From Nautilus pompilius (taxonomy: Eukaryota > Mollusca > Cephalopoda > Nautilida > Nautilidae), in the NCBI GenBank assembly GCA_018389105.1, contig JACATO010000923.1, positions 124,001 through 188,000 of the forward strand: a stretch of DNA of 64,000 bases. Reading direction: 5' to 3'. The first letter of the stretch is position 1, and every line of letters begins with the position of its first letter. Positions 13,801-28,800 of this stretch are shown here, one piece after another. The notes beneath the pieces are model-generated. The model was not told where the DNA came from and did no database searches. It saw only the letters and a program-made list of their open reading frames with translations. The translations under genes were made by a program, and so were the position numbers.

Positions 13801-16800
13801 ACTTGAGGAAGGCTCTGATCAAAGTTGGTTCGGTGATGGATCGAAGAAAAAGATCTAGGTAAGAGGTCGCGGTGATGACTTCTTCCCTGGAATTCTGCAA
13901 GAAAACAACAACAACAAAAACCGTGAACCACAAGCAAACAATATGATTTTGGCCACTCGCACTCATTAATAAAAAGCTAACAAATCAAAGTCAGAACCCC
14001 CCCAACCCTCATAGTCCAAGTTGGACGTGTAAAAAATAAACTGTGGCCCAAGCTACCCAAACTAGTGTCTTAAGGAACATATAGAGAGAAAACTCTGTCC
14101 CGAGAGTCCAGCCGGATAAATCCTACCTCTCCTGCCGTGATTCCGCTGCTCTCACTAGGATGAGGTACAATAAAACAATACCACAGGTCGAAATAAGGCC
14201 TCAAACAAACAGCTGTGGCGGCCGGTCGTGGAACCGACCCAGCTCCCAACACACACATGCAACCTAACAGACAAACCCACAAATACCTTGCAACACCCCC
14301 CCACCCCCCCAAAAAAAAGTATTAAAGCACTACTTGCTTAAACTAGTCCCTAAGACCTTTCTGTGCTTTAAACGGATACAGTTTCCATTCATTACAAAAC
14401 AAGAAGTGTGAACAGGCCCACAGAACAATTAAAGCAATAGATTTCGCTCCATTCCCGTACTTGTTCTATCCAAGACCACTTCATCTCTACAGTTTCTAGG
14501 TGCTTTAAATCAATTCTTCTCACTGACCAAAGTCCAGCCAACTGTAAACAAGCATACAACATTTCATGTCAGCAAGTTTTCCAGACAGAAACTTTAATTA
14601 TGATGCCCTGTATCTATTTTTCTCCTTAAATAACTTAATGAAGATGGGGTAATCTTACATTTTTCTGATCAGAACACAAACAGAAAATATCTGCTGGTTA
14701 AAAATGTGGCATTGTCATGACAATCATGGGTAAAAGAAAACCAAAGAGTGGGCAGTTTTCATAAAAATCTAGTATACATGATCATATGAAAAAAAAACAA
14801 CAAAAACACAAATTGCATTCCTCTGACTCCTTAGATATAGTCAGAGCAAAAAGCTAAAAATTATGTAAAACACCCTCTTTAAGGAATTTAGTAGATTCTT
14901 GAAGTCAGTGACAAATTTACTTCTACCGCCATGCTAAATAGAGCATTTTAAATGTTTAAGGCTTGACTGGTAAAAACGAATTCCTTAAAATCCATCTGTT
15001 GTTTGCTTATTATTGTACTGATGACTACAAGTTGGTATTCATATCAATGAATCTGCTTGTAAGTCCTTTCTTTTTCATACAAATAACTTCATTAAGACTT
15101 TCCTAACCTGCTAATCCCTGCAGCCTCTTTAGTATTTCTGGACAGCGAAAATTAAACATCATCTCACTGGTAACAAGGATTCCAGTCTAGTAATTTAATA
15201 ACCAAATTTAAAAAGATTGCAGTAAAATAATAAGAAATGAAAACACTAAAACCATTTGGGTTTTAATTAAAATGACTTAGCATCCATCACTCATCAAAAG
15301 CATTTTATACCTACTTCAAACATCCAACACCAAGTAAACATGGTTCAATCAGATTCTTATACAATCAAAAAATCATCTTATAAAAAATATATTTTGAAGT
15401 TCATGAAGATCAAAATTCAAAGATAATGTAAGTTAGACAAAAGTCTACAAATTTAATTGTAAAAAAATTTCAGTTTAAACCTGCTTCAATCTTTTTTAGT
15501 AAAATAGCTTTTATCAAATCTAATCTTTAGTATCACAGAATTCTTTTAGGATTCATCAGTTATTTTACTTTGAAGGCAAAGAATACCACCAAAAAAATTA
15601 AATTAGATCAAAAGATTAACATCCGTGCAAATTCAACATTTTTAAATAAATAATTAACTATATACCATCATTACTATAATGGTAATGGTAAGGTGTAAAG
15701 TTTATTTAAAGAATTCTCATAGGCAAATATAAAATATTTAATAATAATAATAATAATAGAATAATAATAATAATAAATAATAATAATTAATGATTAAGTA
15801 CTGAAGGATGAAGAGTCATGTGTGAAAATTTGAGACCACCCGTAACAATATTTGATTTTCAAACTTTATGTCCTGTAAGTCAATACACAACACACAAAAT
15901 ATATAAAATTGACTCAGAATGGCTCATCTGGTATTTGGTCTTAATGATCACCATACAACAACAGAAATCAATTTGACTAAAACTCAACAAAGATTTTCAG
16001 GAATGTTTTTCTAAGCAATTTTCCTGCATTGATTTCCCATATTTAATGACATTTTTTTTGTTTTATTGCTTTATTAAAACCCTCCAACAAGTTTCAATAG
16101 GGCTTAGGTATGGGGGCTGGGCTGACCAGGAAAGAATTTTTGGGAAACTTTCCATTTTCCTGAAGCCATTCCTTTGCATGTTTCAAGGTGAGTTTAAGGT
16201 CATTGTCCTGCTGAAAGATCCAAAGAGGAAATTTAAAAATGCATTGCGCAGTGGGTGACAGAGATAGATTTGAACATACTGGAATTGATTCATAATGCCC
16301 TGGATGCCAGGAATGAATTCCAGGCCTATAGCAGAAAGCAATGCCAAAACTATTACTAATTATCTGATACCCTTTACAGTATTTGCAAAGAACTCCAGAT
16401 TGAACTTCTCACCTGTATGATGATGGACAAAGATCTTACCATTGTTTCTAAATCAACTGAACTTGGATTTGTTAATCCAGAAAACCCTGGCCCACTCCTA
16501 ATTTGTTCAATTTTTCTGTGCTTTTGTCCAAGCCAGACATCCCCTTTGATTTTTTGCAGAAATCAGAGGCTTATACCATGTAAGTCCTTTTTAATCAAAG
16601 TAGCCCATATAGTGCTTCGTGTAACTGAAATTCTGTGATACTTTTCAAATTCTACACAAATTTGGCTTAAAGACTCGCAATGATCCTATAGAGAAACTCA
16701 TTCTATCACACAGTGATTCTTTTGTCGAGTTTCTGAGGCTGTCCATTTTATTCTAAAGCTCTAATGATGGATTTTTAAAATGCTGTTTTCAAGACTTTCA

Positions 16801-19800
16801 TTTGACTGGCTATGGCATGTTGGGGCAATCCTTCATTACTGAAGACCTGAATGTGAGATCTCTGAATTTCCAAAAGTTCTTTATTCCCTTAATTTTTTAG
16901 TCATTTTTACTTCTAAAATCAACTGAAGTAGTAAATAAATTAAAAACAAAACTCCTGGATTTCATAAATAGAGATGTTCACACTCTATTTTAACTAGTGT
17001 GGAAAAATTCAGCAGTTGATAGCATATTCAGCCTCAAATTCAAACAAAAAATAAAATTACACACACACACACACAAACTTCTAAAATGTCCTCTATGGCT
17101 TCCAGTATAGATGCTTAAAAACTACCAGTTAAAAGTATAATTTTAAAGAAAAACTATTTTCAACAGTGTGCCTACCTACCCTACAGATGCTTAAAAATTT
17201 GGTATCTATGGGTAAAATGTAAAAAAATAACAAAATTTTTTCTGCCAAGGTGCTATAGCATCTCAGATTAAAGAAAGCAAGTTCAGCTACAATTGTACAT
17301 GCCAGCCAATGCCGTCAAGACAAAATCAGAGGTGAGCAATTTAAAACAAAATTGTCAAGAATGGTCTCAGACTTTTTGGCATAACTGTACATAACACAAT
17401 GAAATGTTTAGTGCATGCCAAGCCATGTTATATGTATATTTGTAAGTTGGTAGAAAACTAAAATTAACATAAAACAAAAATCCAAAATGCAATATCCATA
17501 CACATGTAAATGAAAGTGATTTTAATGCAATAATTAAAAATTATTACCAAGACAGAAAATCAAATAACTTTTCCTCTCAATGCATGCATACAGTTAACAT
17601 AATAAAAACATGCCCTATTAAAGCAAAACAATCACTATTTTTTGCGAATCAGTGTGTCAAAAATCACATTATCATTTTGCTATGATTTCAGGGTGGACGA
17701 TTACAATAGAAAGCAGACCAAATAAGAAAATTTACGTCCAACAAAATGTATTTGATGAATTGAAAGAAAACCTATTTAAGCAATAATAAACATTTGTGTA
17801 TTATGCCACAATGAGCTTGCTTTGATGTCACATCAAACTGTAGCCTGAAGTATTATACCACTACTGACATATTTGCCTGTAAGTTGTAGACATGATGTCA
17901 GAAAAGCTTTCCCTAGGTTTTATCAATCCAGTTGTTGTGAAATTATGAACCCACTAAGTGATTTATTTCTAAAAATTTCCATCTTCGGCAATTTCTGAAA
18001 GTATTTGACATCATCCATGATAAAGTTGGTGAGTGATAGAAAACTATGCAAACTTTGCAAAATTGCATGATATATATAATATATGCAGTGACAGAGCTCA
18101 GTGTCTTCATCAAACTTTAAATTAGCCAATCGGAGATCCTCTTCTAATAGGATGGATATCATAACCACCACCTGTCTTTGGCACTGTTATCACCGCTACA
18201 CTTTAATCAGTTTTGGCTGCAATGTCTGTTGGATGTTTCTCACTATTTCAGGAGGCAGTTAACTTATTATGATAAGGACCTGTAAGCTAATTCTCTCTTG
18301 AAAAATTAAACGGATAAAAAAAACTTTGAGTAAACATGGCAGGTCAAGTTATAGTGACATTACAGGGACAACAGACTGCAAGTTTCATTTTGTAAGAATA
18401 ACTCATAACACCTGCTTCTACCTATAATTAGAAAAAAAGCAGCTTTCACTTTGCTAACTATAATGCAAAATCAACACCTAGAAATGCCTGACATTTAGTT
18501 ACCAAGGCTTTCAAATGCTTTAAACTTCACGAATACAAAATTAAAAAAAAAAAAAAAAATGCAGGGGCGGGGAGGTTTTTTTTAAAATGAACATCTTTAG
18601 AATATCCTTAAACTCTACAATAAAACATCAAAAGTGCATCATCAGTGAGTCGTCACCAAAGTTTTCTGAACTGCAAGAAACGCAGTCTGGTGTGCAATGT
18701 GGCAAAGGTCGGTGGGGGGATGAAAAGGAAAATAAAAATGAGGTTTCCACAAGCAAAGGTAAAAAGAGTTGCGTGTGTGTGTGTGTGTGTGTGTGTGATT
18801 TAGGTGACAAGAAGATATATGTCTGTAAATTAAGCTGTAGGCTACATCAACTTTTGTCAGTCAGAATTTAACAAGCAACAGCAGTGAATTATACTTTCTT
18901 TAAACGTTGTAACACGTCAAAGCGGATGAGATGCTCTGAGAAACTCAAACATTTGGCTTGTTTCTCACTTATGAATGGTGATGATATTTATTTCTCTGCT
19001 AAATTCTGACTGTTTTAAGTATTCCAAGCAAATTCTTGCGCACTCAAAAGAAATGCATATATTCAGAAAAAGAGAAATCGAGCGACACCGGCATACTGAC
19101 CGCAAACATTGGCGAGTCGAGAAGTGGTGTTGGTAGACCCAAAAGCTCCTACAGTAGCCAAAAAAAAAAGAAAAAAAAGAAGACTAAAATTAACAAACAG
19201 CTGCTAGCATCACAAGACTGTGGATTACTGCTGCTGTAGATGGCCTGGTGAACTTCACAACTACTTCAGCAATAAACAAACAAATCAAACCAAACCTGGC
19301 AAATTACACTGGTACACTTTTCACCAAATCCAAACTTTTTTTACAACTTTCATGAAGGAAAATAAACTAAACCAATGGAAGAAAGTAAAACCAATCCAAA
19401 ATTACTGATAGCATTTCCCTTCAGTCTTTTTCTTCATGTTAATCTCTTCTATTTATTCCTAGAAAGTTAGATTTACATCTGTGATAAACTACATAGTAAT
19501 TGCCTATCTGCTTTAATCCTAATTTCTGTACTCTTGCCTTTCCGTCATATATATATATATTGTTTCATCAGTCATCTCTCTAGTTCATAAATGAGTTCCA
19601 TTCTAAGGTGCACTCCCTATCTTAGCTTCTGTAATCTCCACTAGACAAGAGAACCATTAACAAAGTCTTTTCAAGACTATTTCCCTTGGAAAATAATGTT
19701 TCTTTTTATTGTGGTAATCATCTATTCTTTTGCTTTGATTTTAATGGAATATTTCAGCTACCTTCCTTAAATCAATTGGTAGAGACTATAATTAATATCT

Positions 19801-22800
19801 TGAAAATGTTTCTGAATGTATTTTGATAATAATATTTTTAAACTTAATGTGTGAAAAAATTTAGCATCAAAACATTTTTATGCTATTAATTGAAGAAGAT
19901 TTAAACAAAACCTGTTTATAAATTTTAAAAGCTTCTATCTTGTAACTTTTGGTTTTTAACCCTCAGTATATCATGTATTTGCAGCCTAGCCTAGGAGCAC
20001 CAGTTATTATTTGTAATGAACTGACTGCATATATAGTCAACACACTAGTAATGCAAAACACGCAAGGTTAGAGTGGTATGGATATCATTACAGAAAGTCA
20101 CGTAAACGAAAAAAAAACTGTGTTGCAGCACCTAAGGCTCAACCCATGCTGAATAATATAGATTTGAGGAATGGTTTAGCGCAAATGCACCCCAGGTGGT
20201 ATACCTGAGAATTATATTTTTTATTTTCATTTATGAAACTTAAAGCAATATGTTCCAATACATTAGTTATTAAATCTCGATTAACTCCCTTCAGTTACTC
20301 AATTTAAAAAAATTAAAATAATTCTAATGAAACAGCTTCATTTTTTTTAAAAATCAGAATTTTATAAATCAAAACAACTAATTTGAAAATATTTAATTTT
20401 GGAAGTAGAAAAAAGAATAAATTTCTTTCTTTTAGCTATAATTCAAACTAATTATTAAAGACAATCTCATAAAATCTCATTGAAAAAAAAAACAAAATGG
20501 CTGGCCAGTTTAATGATTGAAGCAGTGTAGAATGGAGACCTGTAGAAAGAACAAAACTCTTTAAACCATCATAATATATTTTTTAACATCTAAAAAAACA
20601 CAAAGGAAGGAAGCCATACATCAAATCTGAAAAGTGGTTCTTTTCTTGATATTTTCTAAAACATTTTCTCCAAAGTGAAGTATAGTTGAGCAGCCAGAAG
20701 AATTAACTAGTGACCAATGAATTAATTTTTTTCTTCCAAATCTGCCTGTGGAAAGCAAATTTTAATTTATACTTTTAAGCTGCTTAGTTCCCTTATCAGA
20801 AAAATGTAAACAAAATCTCCTACTAATGAAATATTATATGAAATGCAAGTCATCAAGAATTTTTCAAAGATATCCTAATATCAGCTAAAATTGTGGATTA
20901 AAAAACAACCTTGATACAAATAATAGTTAGTTATTTTTTATTAGTAGTAATAGAAACAAAACCCCACTTAGCTCAATATCGTTAATAAGGTGACACCTCA
21001 GTCAGTACTGGTTTAATGTCTATTAGTAAACTGGCATTCAGCTGTCTTGCATCGTCGTCATCACCCTGCTTTACTTCAGTTTACTTACAATAGTTTAGGC
21101 ACAAACAAATACAGTTAATAGGTATTACATAGCTACCTGATGTAGAGCAGCCCCTAGAACAGGTACAAGAAAGCCAGTGTAGATGTATTTGACAAGTTGG
21201 TCCCTAACCAGAGGATGAGCAATCTGGAAAAAATAGAGAGCGTGTGTCATGAATTAACAGAATCAGGGAGTTTATCAGATGTGTGCGCCTCACCCAACAA
21301 GTTAGAAACATCTGTCCACACTCCCACTGTACTTGGGCCTGTACAGTTCTAGTCAACCAGAGTCTGAGAAAAATTTTCTGAGAGAGGACCTTGCTTGCAG
21401 AGGTTATTCACCATATTTTTATCCAAATAACCTGATCTAATAAGCACCAATATTTACTATATACCTGACTTTTGATTTGTGTTTCTAACAAAATGAATTA
21501 CATTTTGGACCACAGAATTAATACTATATGTTGTCAAAACAGTTTTATACTTTATGCGATGTTCTCATAAAGTATTTTGTGAGAATTTATGGTTCAGAAG
21601 GACTTTTAAAAAAGAAAGAACTACAAAAAACAGGGGTAGTATTGAATCACAATGGTCCATTTATATCTCTGCCTTTATATTCCCCTACTGCTCACTGAGA
21701 GCAGCTGTCAGTGTTCAAAATATCAATACAAACAAAACAAGTACTCTGATTGGAGAATAAACAAACAAATACCATTATTAACTGACTATTAATTATTTTC
21801 ACCAGAAAGAAAAAATTACTGCTAAAGTTATTAGCATATTTTTTATGAAAATGTTGCCTAGTATTATATATCCTAGTCAAGAAATGAATTTCATAAATGC
21901 AAAACTAATATCTCAGGTACTCACCTGAACAAATTCTTCTTATCACCACTACTACTACATTCTAACTATATTTTGTCAGTAAAGTTGAGTGATTGAGAAA
22001 AATTTAATCAGTTTTCTTAATCATTTTCAAACTAATTAAAAAAACTAATAAAAATTCTAAATTATTTACCTTTTCAGGTCTGAATTTGAAATGCACCCAG
22101 TTAAGATAATCTGCAGAACTTGACAATCTATGTTAGTTTATTAGCATGCTTCGTTATACTTGGGAAGTTCTACTGTAATCGGAACGCAGTGGTGAATCCA
22201 CATTTTGTAAAATGTTCCTAAATTTACAGTAATCCAAGTTTGTCCGGGCATAACTGGCTCTCTTCAGTTACCGAATCAGATAAAGACTGCTCAGCTCACC
22301 TGTAAGACAGCGTTGCAGAACTCCAGCGAGTTGAGAAACATGACAAGGTCAGGAATCTTCGAGCAGTTCTCAGAGGTCAGCTGGTACCAGCTGTCGGAAG
22401 GAAAATAAATTTTTCGAGGAAGAGAAGAGAACAGGCCACTCAAACCAGTAGCCAGCACCTGGAAAAAAATGTTTAATTTGTAAATCTGGACCACTTGAAT
22501 GTAACACTTACAAATCAACAATGCCACTTTGCCCACCCCCCTAATTTTTAATGATCTCTTTAAAAAGAAAGCAAAACTATTTGTACTGTTTAAAAGCAGG
22601 CAATAGGACATCCCAGAGAGCTCTTCAGGCAGTTATAAAGAAAAGAACTCATATGTCTGGTTCTCATTTATTCTTCAAGCATTCTCATTTACCGTGCAGT
22701 ACACAAAACCCTGCTTACAAAGTTTTTAAAGCCATTCACAAGTGATGCTTGTCAACTTTTTCTATCCAGTTCTGCCACCTAAATTTTCAATTTCTACAGC

Positions 22801-25800
22801 ATTCTTCTTTATTATAGTTTTTTTTGCAACAAAACCTTTCCTTGTTATTGCCATTTTACAAACCCACAGAAGCTGACTGTATGTATCAGCCAATGAAATA
22901 CCTTCCGTGGTAAATCATGGCCAGTCACAGCTTGTAACTACTCGGCTTGTCGTATGTTTCCTTTGTTTTCTAAATTAAAATGTGAATCATTTTCCACCGA
23001 ACATTACACTAAATGGCTAGACACTGTTTACATTTTTTTAACACTGAAGATTTTTAAGAATGGAAAGTTATTGGTGTTGTATCGTCTAGAAGAGAAAATT
23101 TCCACATTTCCCATCACCTTAGCAGCAGTAACTAAACTAACCAATGACATATTACCATGAACTTTCCATCATCAGGGTTTGTTCCTGATGAGGATGATCA
23201 TCTTTAAGTTCAACGGCGTTAGTTTGCAGAGGATGCTGCAGTAGGCCTGTCTGTTTTGGGAGCTGTACAAGTGGCCTATTGGTTGCTAAGGACTAACATT
23301 TTAGGCCGCTGTGCCAACGGGGTATCTGACAAACAACACTATGCTAATGGAAGATTTGCCTAGGGATGAAACACAAATTCTCTGCCAGAGCAGCCTGGCA
23401 TGCCACCCAGTGATTGTATAATTTTTTTGCTTGAAAAACAATCTTTCATCGACTTTCAGTGAATTGTTAAGATGATCCCAACACCCGTAAAGAGATTACT
23501 GGCTGGGTGCGGAGAATGAGTCATCGTCAAAAATCAATCTAATTTAATTTTCCAAAAACCAAACAGACCTAAAAAATAGAAAACTACCCTAAAGATGGTG
23601 ACAGGAAAAGTTCACCAAAACAGTGACAGACGGTCGTTTTTGAGTAGCGATGAAATGCTGAAAAGTTGCATCCAATGTATTTTTTAAAGTTGCTTTCATG
23701 ACAAAACACCCACGAGAAAATCGCCCATCGTATTTTTCAAAACCTCATAACTTTCAGACAGATGCATATTGAAATATTACAATTTTCTAGAATAAAACAG
23801 GAATATCATGCTGTGAATTGTCTGCTAGATAAATTTAAATGGATAACAATCTTCCACGAGTCAGAAAATGTTCGTTCAACCTTTCTCGTTAACAGGTTTC
23901 CTCTACAAACCAGGTAAAATCATGTGAACACCTCGCAGACCGGTTTGTGTTAAGCTACAAAACTTTCCAGTCTTGCAAACTTGAAGTTTTTAACTTTTTC
24001 TCTGGTAAAATTTAAGATAGCTGTTTTTTTTAAACTGTTATTATGCCATATCACGTTTATTTTTCAGAAATGGTGGAGCTACTTCTATAAGAGTAAAAGC
24101 TAAATTGGAATGAGGAAGTTTAGATTTCAAAAAGCAAACAAATAGTTAAAAATAATTCATCAAATGAATAAAACCACAAAATGTTGTTTTCTTCTTCTTC
24201 AAATAACCTATCTTATTATTATTATTCCTGTTATTTACCTTTTTAAAATCATGACTAATAACAGGTGTGTAAGGATGTATCAAACACAGTTATCTTACAT
24301 AGTGTCCACCCTTGGCTGGGTTTATTCAAATTTCCACGGCCTAAAAAATGCCGATTTCTGAATGGCCGAGACTGACCGAGACTCTGAAGAAAATAAATAC
24401 GTTAAAGAGAACCTTTTAATAAAGTTTTTTTAAAATCTATATGGTGTTTGTTGATCCATTGTTTATCTGTTATTTCCATGTTGACTTTCTGACTAACAAA
24501 AAAATCTGCAATACTTGGTAAATTAGCAAAATTAATTTCGAGAGACAAGTAAATCAAACATTTTGCTTGTGAAAGTCAGTTACGGAGATGCAAATTCTTA
24601 TCAGGAAGATTACAGCCTAAACGACACCTGCACAAAGACAAAAAACTTTTAAAAGATAAGAAGTTCCCATTTTTTTTAAGTCAATGATTTTAACAGATAT
24701 ACAAAAAATGATCAAATCATATTGGAAGACACAAGTTCAACTTTATTTTTAAAACTTTAGATTTTTAAATATTTTTTAGGCTAGCAAAGTAACTGCGCTC
24801 CTTGCCAATGTACATCCTCATATGGGGCAAGGTATGGGAGACAAAGCAGTATGATTTGGTCAGAAAATTCTGATCACTCTGCTTATAGCTCTGAGTTGGA
24901 CCCCAGCAATTTTCACCAGTTTTAATCCCAAAAAAATACCATCCTTCTAATCAGTACAATAAGGACCAGGAGATGCTGGCTCAGTTATCAGTAAATCCTG
25001 TTACATGGTAAATGCAGAGGGTTAAATTTATAATGGTAAAGAACCAAGTGAAATAACCAACCTAAACTGATCAGGCTACTATCTCCAGCTTTGTTTAGTC
25101 TTCAAAAGTAACAACTACAGTTATCATTTTGTTAAATAATAGGGGAAAAAAATAGTAAAATAGTCAAACATGCCAAGAGCAATATCATCCATCAGCACGT
25201 GTCAGTCAGCGGGAAATGTTTGCTGTTCTGTTTACACAAACATACGGTTCCAGTGAATTTCTGAGCTGCCTTTTACATGGAATAGATTTCTAGTGCGTCA
25301 TGTCACTTATGATGAAGCAAAATAATTGCCTATACTTTTGTGTCTGTTACCATTCTGAAAGTAAATGCTCTATCGTCCAGTAAAACTATTTTAACCCTAG
25401 CAAAAGCCAAAATACTGCAACAGTCATGTACAGTAAACAGCAGAGATTTAAGCAGGATAAATACCGTATGAGTTTATAATCACTGCACTGTCAATGTATA
25501 ATTTGTAAATAGTGGTGATTGAAAGTGAAGATGGGAATGCCCAGTAGAGTCAGGACAAATAAAACTTGGTAGTTTTTCTTTTTTTTTGGGGCCAGAGTAC
25601 CACAAATAACAATTTCTGTCCACTGAAACATTTCAGTTGGATTTGATATTCTTGGGCATCCAGCACAAGAAGCAATCATGTCCTTAGAGGCATCTGTGCA
25701 GCAACCTCAACAAAACCGGTGATCAAGTTTTCTTTGAACTTCTTGAAGCTTATTTTCTTCTGACAGTCTGGATGCGTCAGCATCCAAAGAAGATACATTG

Positions 25801-28800
25801 AACTTACTTTCTTTATTTTCGTTAATGGCCTTCACACTTTCTAAGATAAATCTGAACAAAGGAGTTTTTCCGCTATGTCGTCTAGTTAAAAATGCCTTGC
25901 CCACTTTCGATAAATGTATCTGACCGGCTGTTATGATTAATTGATACCTGTATAACCAATCAGCTGTTAATGTTTGTGATGGTGACAAGTTAAAATATTA
26001 CTGAATATTAAAAAACTAATTCACTCATTTCACCATTCTTTTATTCATAGGTGCCAGCAGTATCCCATTTTAGAATCCAATGTGTCTGCCACAAAAATCC
26101 AATGTTCGATTAAAATATGGTTTTGCATTAATCCGAAAAAAAAAAAACCTTTATGAAAGATGTTCAAAAGAGAGTAGTTTTTAATAAAATATCTCAAACA
26201 AGCTTGGTGAAAATGAAAACGTGCAGATGCCTCAGAAAAATTAGAATTTCAACTTAGCATTAAAGGGCCACTTTAATTTTAAGTTAGGTCAACTTCAAAG
26301 TCAGGGATGATGGTTTTGGACTCTAGACCTCAGTAGCTATGTGTGTACTCATACCATTTGAGGCTGTACAATATATGTACATCAATAAATTTAAAAAAAC
26401 AGTGGTGTAATTACTAGTTAATCAGACAGAAATGATAACACCTATGCTATAAATCAAAGACTTTAAAGAGTGTTGGCCATACATCTGTCTTATGTCAGCA
26501 AAAGTTCATTTAAGTAAAAAGAAACAGGTCATTTGTCCTTTCTAATGAGAGGGGTTATAAATTACACAATTTATTGATGTACATATATTGTACAGCCTCA
26601 AATGGTATGAGTACACGCATAGCTACTGAGGTCTAGAGTCCAAAACCATCAACAGTCAGCCTTTATTGTTTCCTTTTCTTGAAATATCCACTCGGGATGT
26701 GATGTATAATAACCTATTTCTCATTTTCCCAAAGTTTCCATAGTTAAGAAAACCTAACAAAATATATATTTTTTTACTTATGTGTTGTGCCAGTACCACA
26801 ATTTTTGTTGTTGTGCTAAATTATCGAATATTTTCAAATAGTGCAGACCTACACAATTTTACAATCTGGATGTGATGGCTTCTATCATCCTTGTAACAAA
26901 TACTGCAATCCACTATTTTTTGTTGTTAGTATTTTTGTTTTACAATAAAAAGTAAATAAACAAATGCAGTTTCATGCACATACAATATAACTGCAAAAAA
27001 AAGGAACAAAATATTTACAGGCTAAATATTCACAAAATAAAAATACATATTATAAATAAATATAATAAACTTTGCATAGTTGTGCAAATTTTAGATTTTA
27101 ACCCCTTAGGTCCCAATAAAATTAATAACATACATTGATCCTAATCGGCTTTACGATGATAAATAGGAAACTGACCTAGTCACTATTCTGAGGACTGAAC
27201 CGATGGCAGGTTAAGGTGCCTTGAAGAGACATTTTAATGTTTAGCTGGGAACTAGTGCTAAACAGGCAACTTAACATGAAGACTGATGGCCTATACAAAC
27301 CAAAACACAAAAATAATACATAGACGCTAATTACATTACAGCTCTGGAACACTCACACCAAAGTTAGCCAATGAGTCATTCATTTTATAAACAAACTCTA
27401 TTTGAACAGAGTGCACTACCAACTAATATCAATAAATCGGTGAGTCATCACAATTACTACCATGTTGCAAACTTACTTAGCCATACTTTGACAGACACAC
27501 ACACGCATGCACAAAAGCTGATTGATAAGTTGCAAAGAAACAGGACCAATTTCTATTCAACACATGGGCTAGGTACAATACAATGCTATAATAATTATTA
27601 TACTAATAAATTTTCTTTTCAAAGGATAAAAAAGTAATTTTCTTGGCTAATAGAAATTTATTAAATGTGATCAGCGATATCAATAGTGATAAGATATATT
27701 GTTTAAAAAAAGTAGTTTTCCTCAGAAAAAATACAGACAGATGTTAAAAATGAAGAGTTTATGCTGAGAAATTCTTTAATATCTACAAGTTAAAAAGTTA
27801 GAGAGAGTGGAAACAATTCTTTTATTTTAATTGTTTTCTCTCTCTCCTTTATTTATCTGGATGAATGCCCATGTAATTGATCAATGACACATGTTCAACT
27901 GGCCTAAAGATGAGCTTCACTTGGCTGGGCCCACACTCTTACCCAAGGTTCTCAGGCTAGTGAGGCACTACCACAAATTATCATCTAGTGATATTAAACC
28001 TTTGCTCTTAATATTAAAGTAGTTCATTAAAGAAACAATTTAGAATGTGTTACAGTAATATTTTAAATATTAAAATTTTTAAAAATAACTTACTGAAATC
28101 TTCTGGGATTAGTTATTCCTAGAGGAGATTTATATTAAGCTAAAATGGTTACTTCTAAGATTAGTTATTCCTAGAGAGATTTATATTAAGCTAAAATGGT
28201 TACTTCTAAGATTAGTTATTCCTAGAGAGATTTATATTAAGCTAAAATGGTTACTTCTAAGATTAGTTATTCCTAGAGAGATTTATATTAAGCTAAAATG
28301 GTTACTTCTAAGATTAGTTATTCCTAGAGAGATTTATATTAAGTTAAAATGGTTACTTCTAAGATTAGTTATTCCTAGAGAGATTTATATTAAGCTAAAA
28401 TGGTTACTTCTAAGATTAGTTATTCCTAGAGAGATTTATATTAAGCTAAAATGGTTACTTCTAAGATTAGTTATTCCTAGAGAGATTTATATTAAGCTAA
28501 AATGGTTACTTCTAAGATTAGTTATTCCTAGAGAGATTTATATTAAGCTAAAATGGTTACTTCTAAGATTAGTTATTCCTAGAGAGATTTATATTAAGCT
28601 AAAATGGTTACTTCTAAGATTAGTTATTCCTAGAGAGATTTATATTAAGCTAAAATGGTTACTTCTAAGATTAGTTATTCCTAGAGAGATTTATATTAAG
28701 CTAAAATGGTTACTTCTAAGATTAGTTATTCCTAGAGAGATTTATATTAAGCTAAAATGGTTACTTCTAAGATTAGTTATTCCTAGAGAGATTTATATTA

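Larger units (their letters stand above)
13895..21136 (-). other. FHIP1: FHIP1 intron 3, 7.2 kb
   Basis: The intron holds a locally GC-rich segment at 14040-14330, an AAT microsatellite at 15741-15790, a Tc1-like relic at 15800-17390, an (AC)n at 17059-17076 and a (GT)n at 18772-18798. A less AT-rich 19030-19250 segment ends in A-rich runs. The remaining sequence, including 19250-21136, is AT-rich with nothing recognised. Confidence 0.85.

Noticed and set aside
17923-18171. 82-codon minus-strand frame in FHIP1 intron 3
   Set aside because: No recognisable motif and no splice sites in phase with FHIP1 exons; probably chance or an old repeat.
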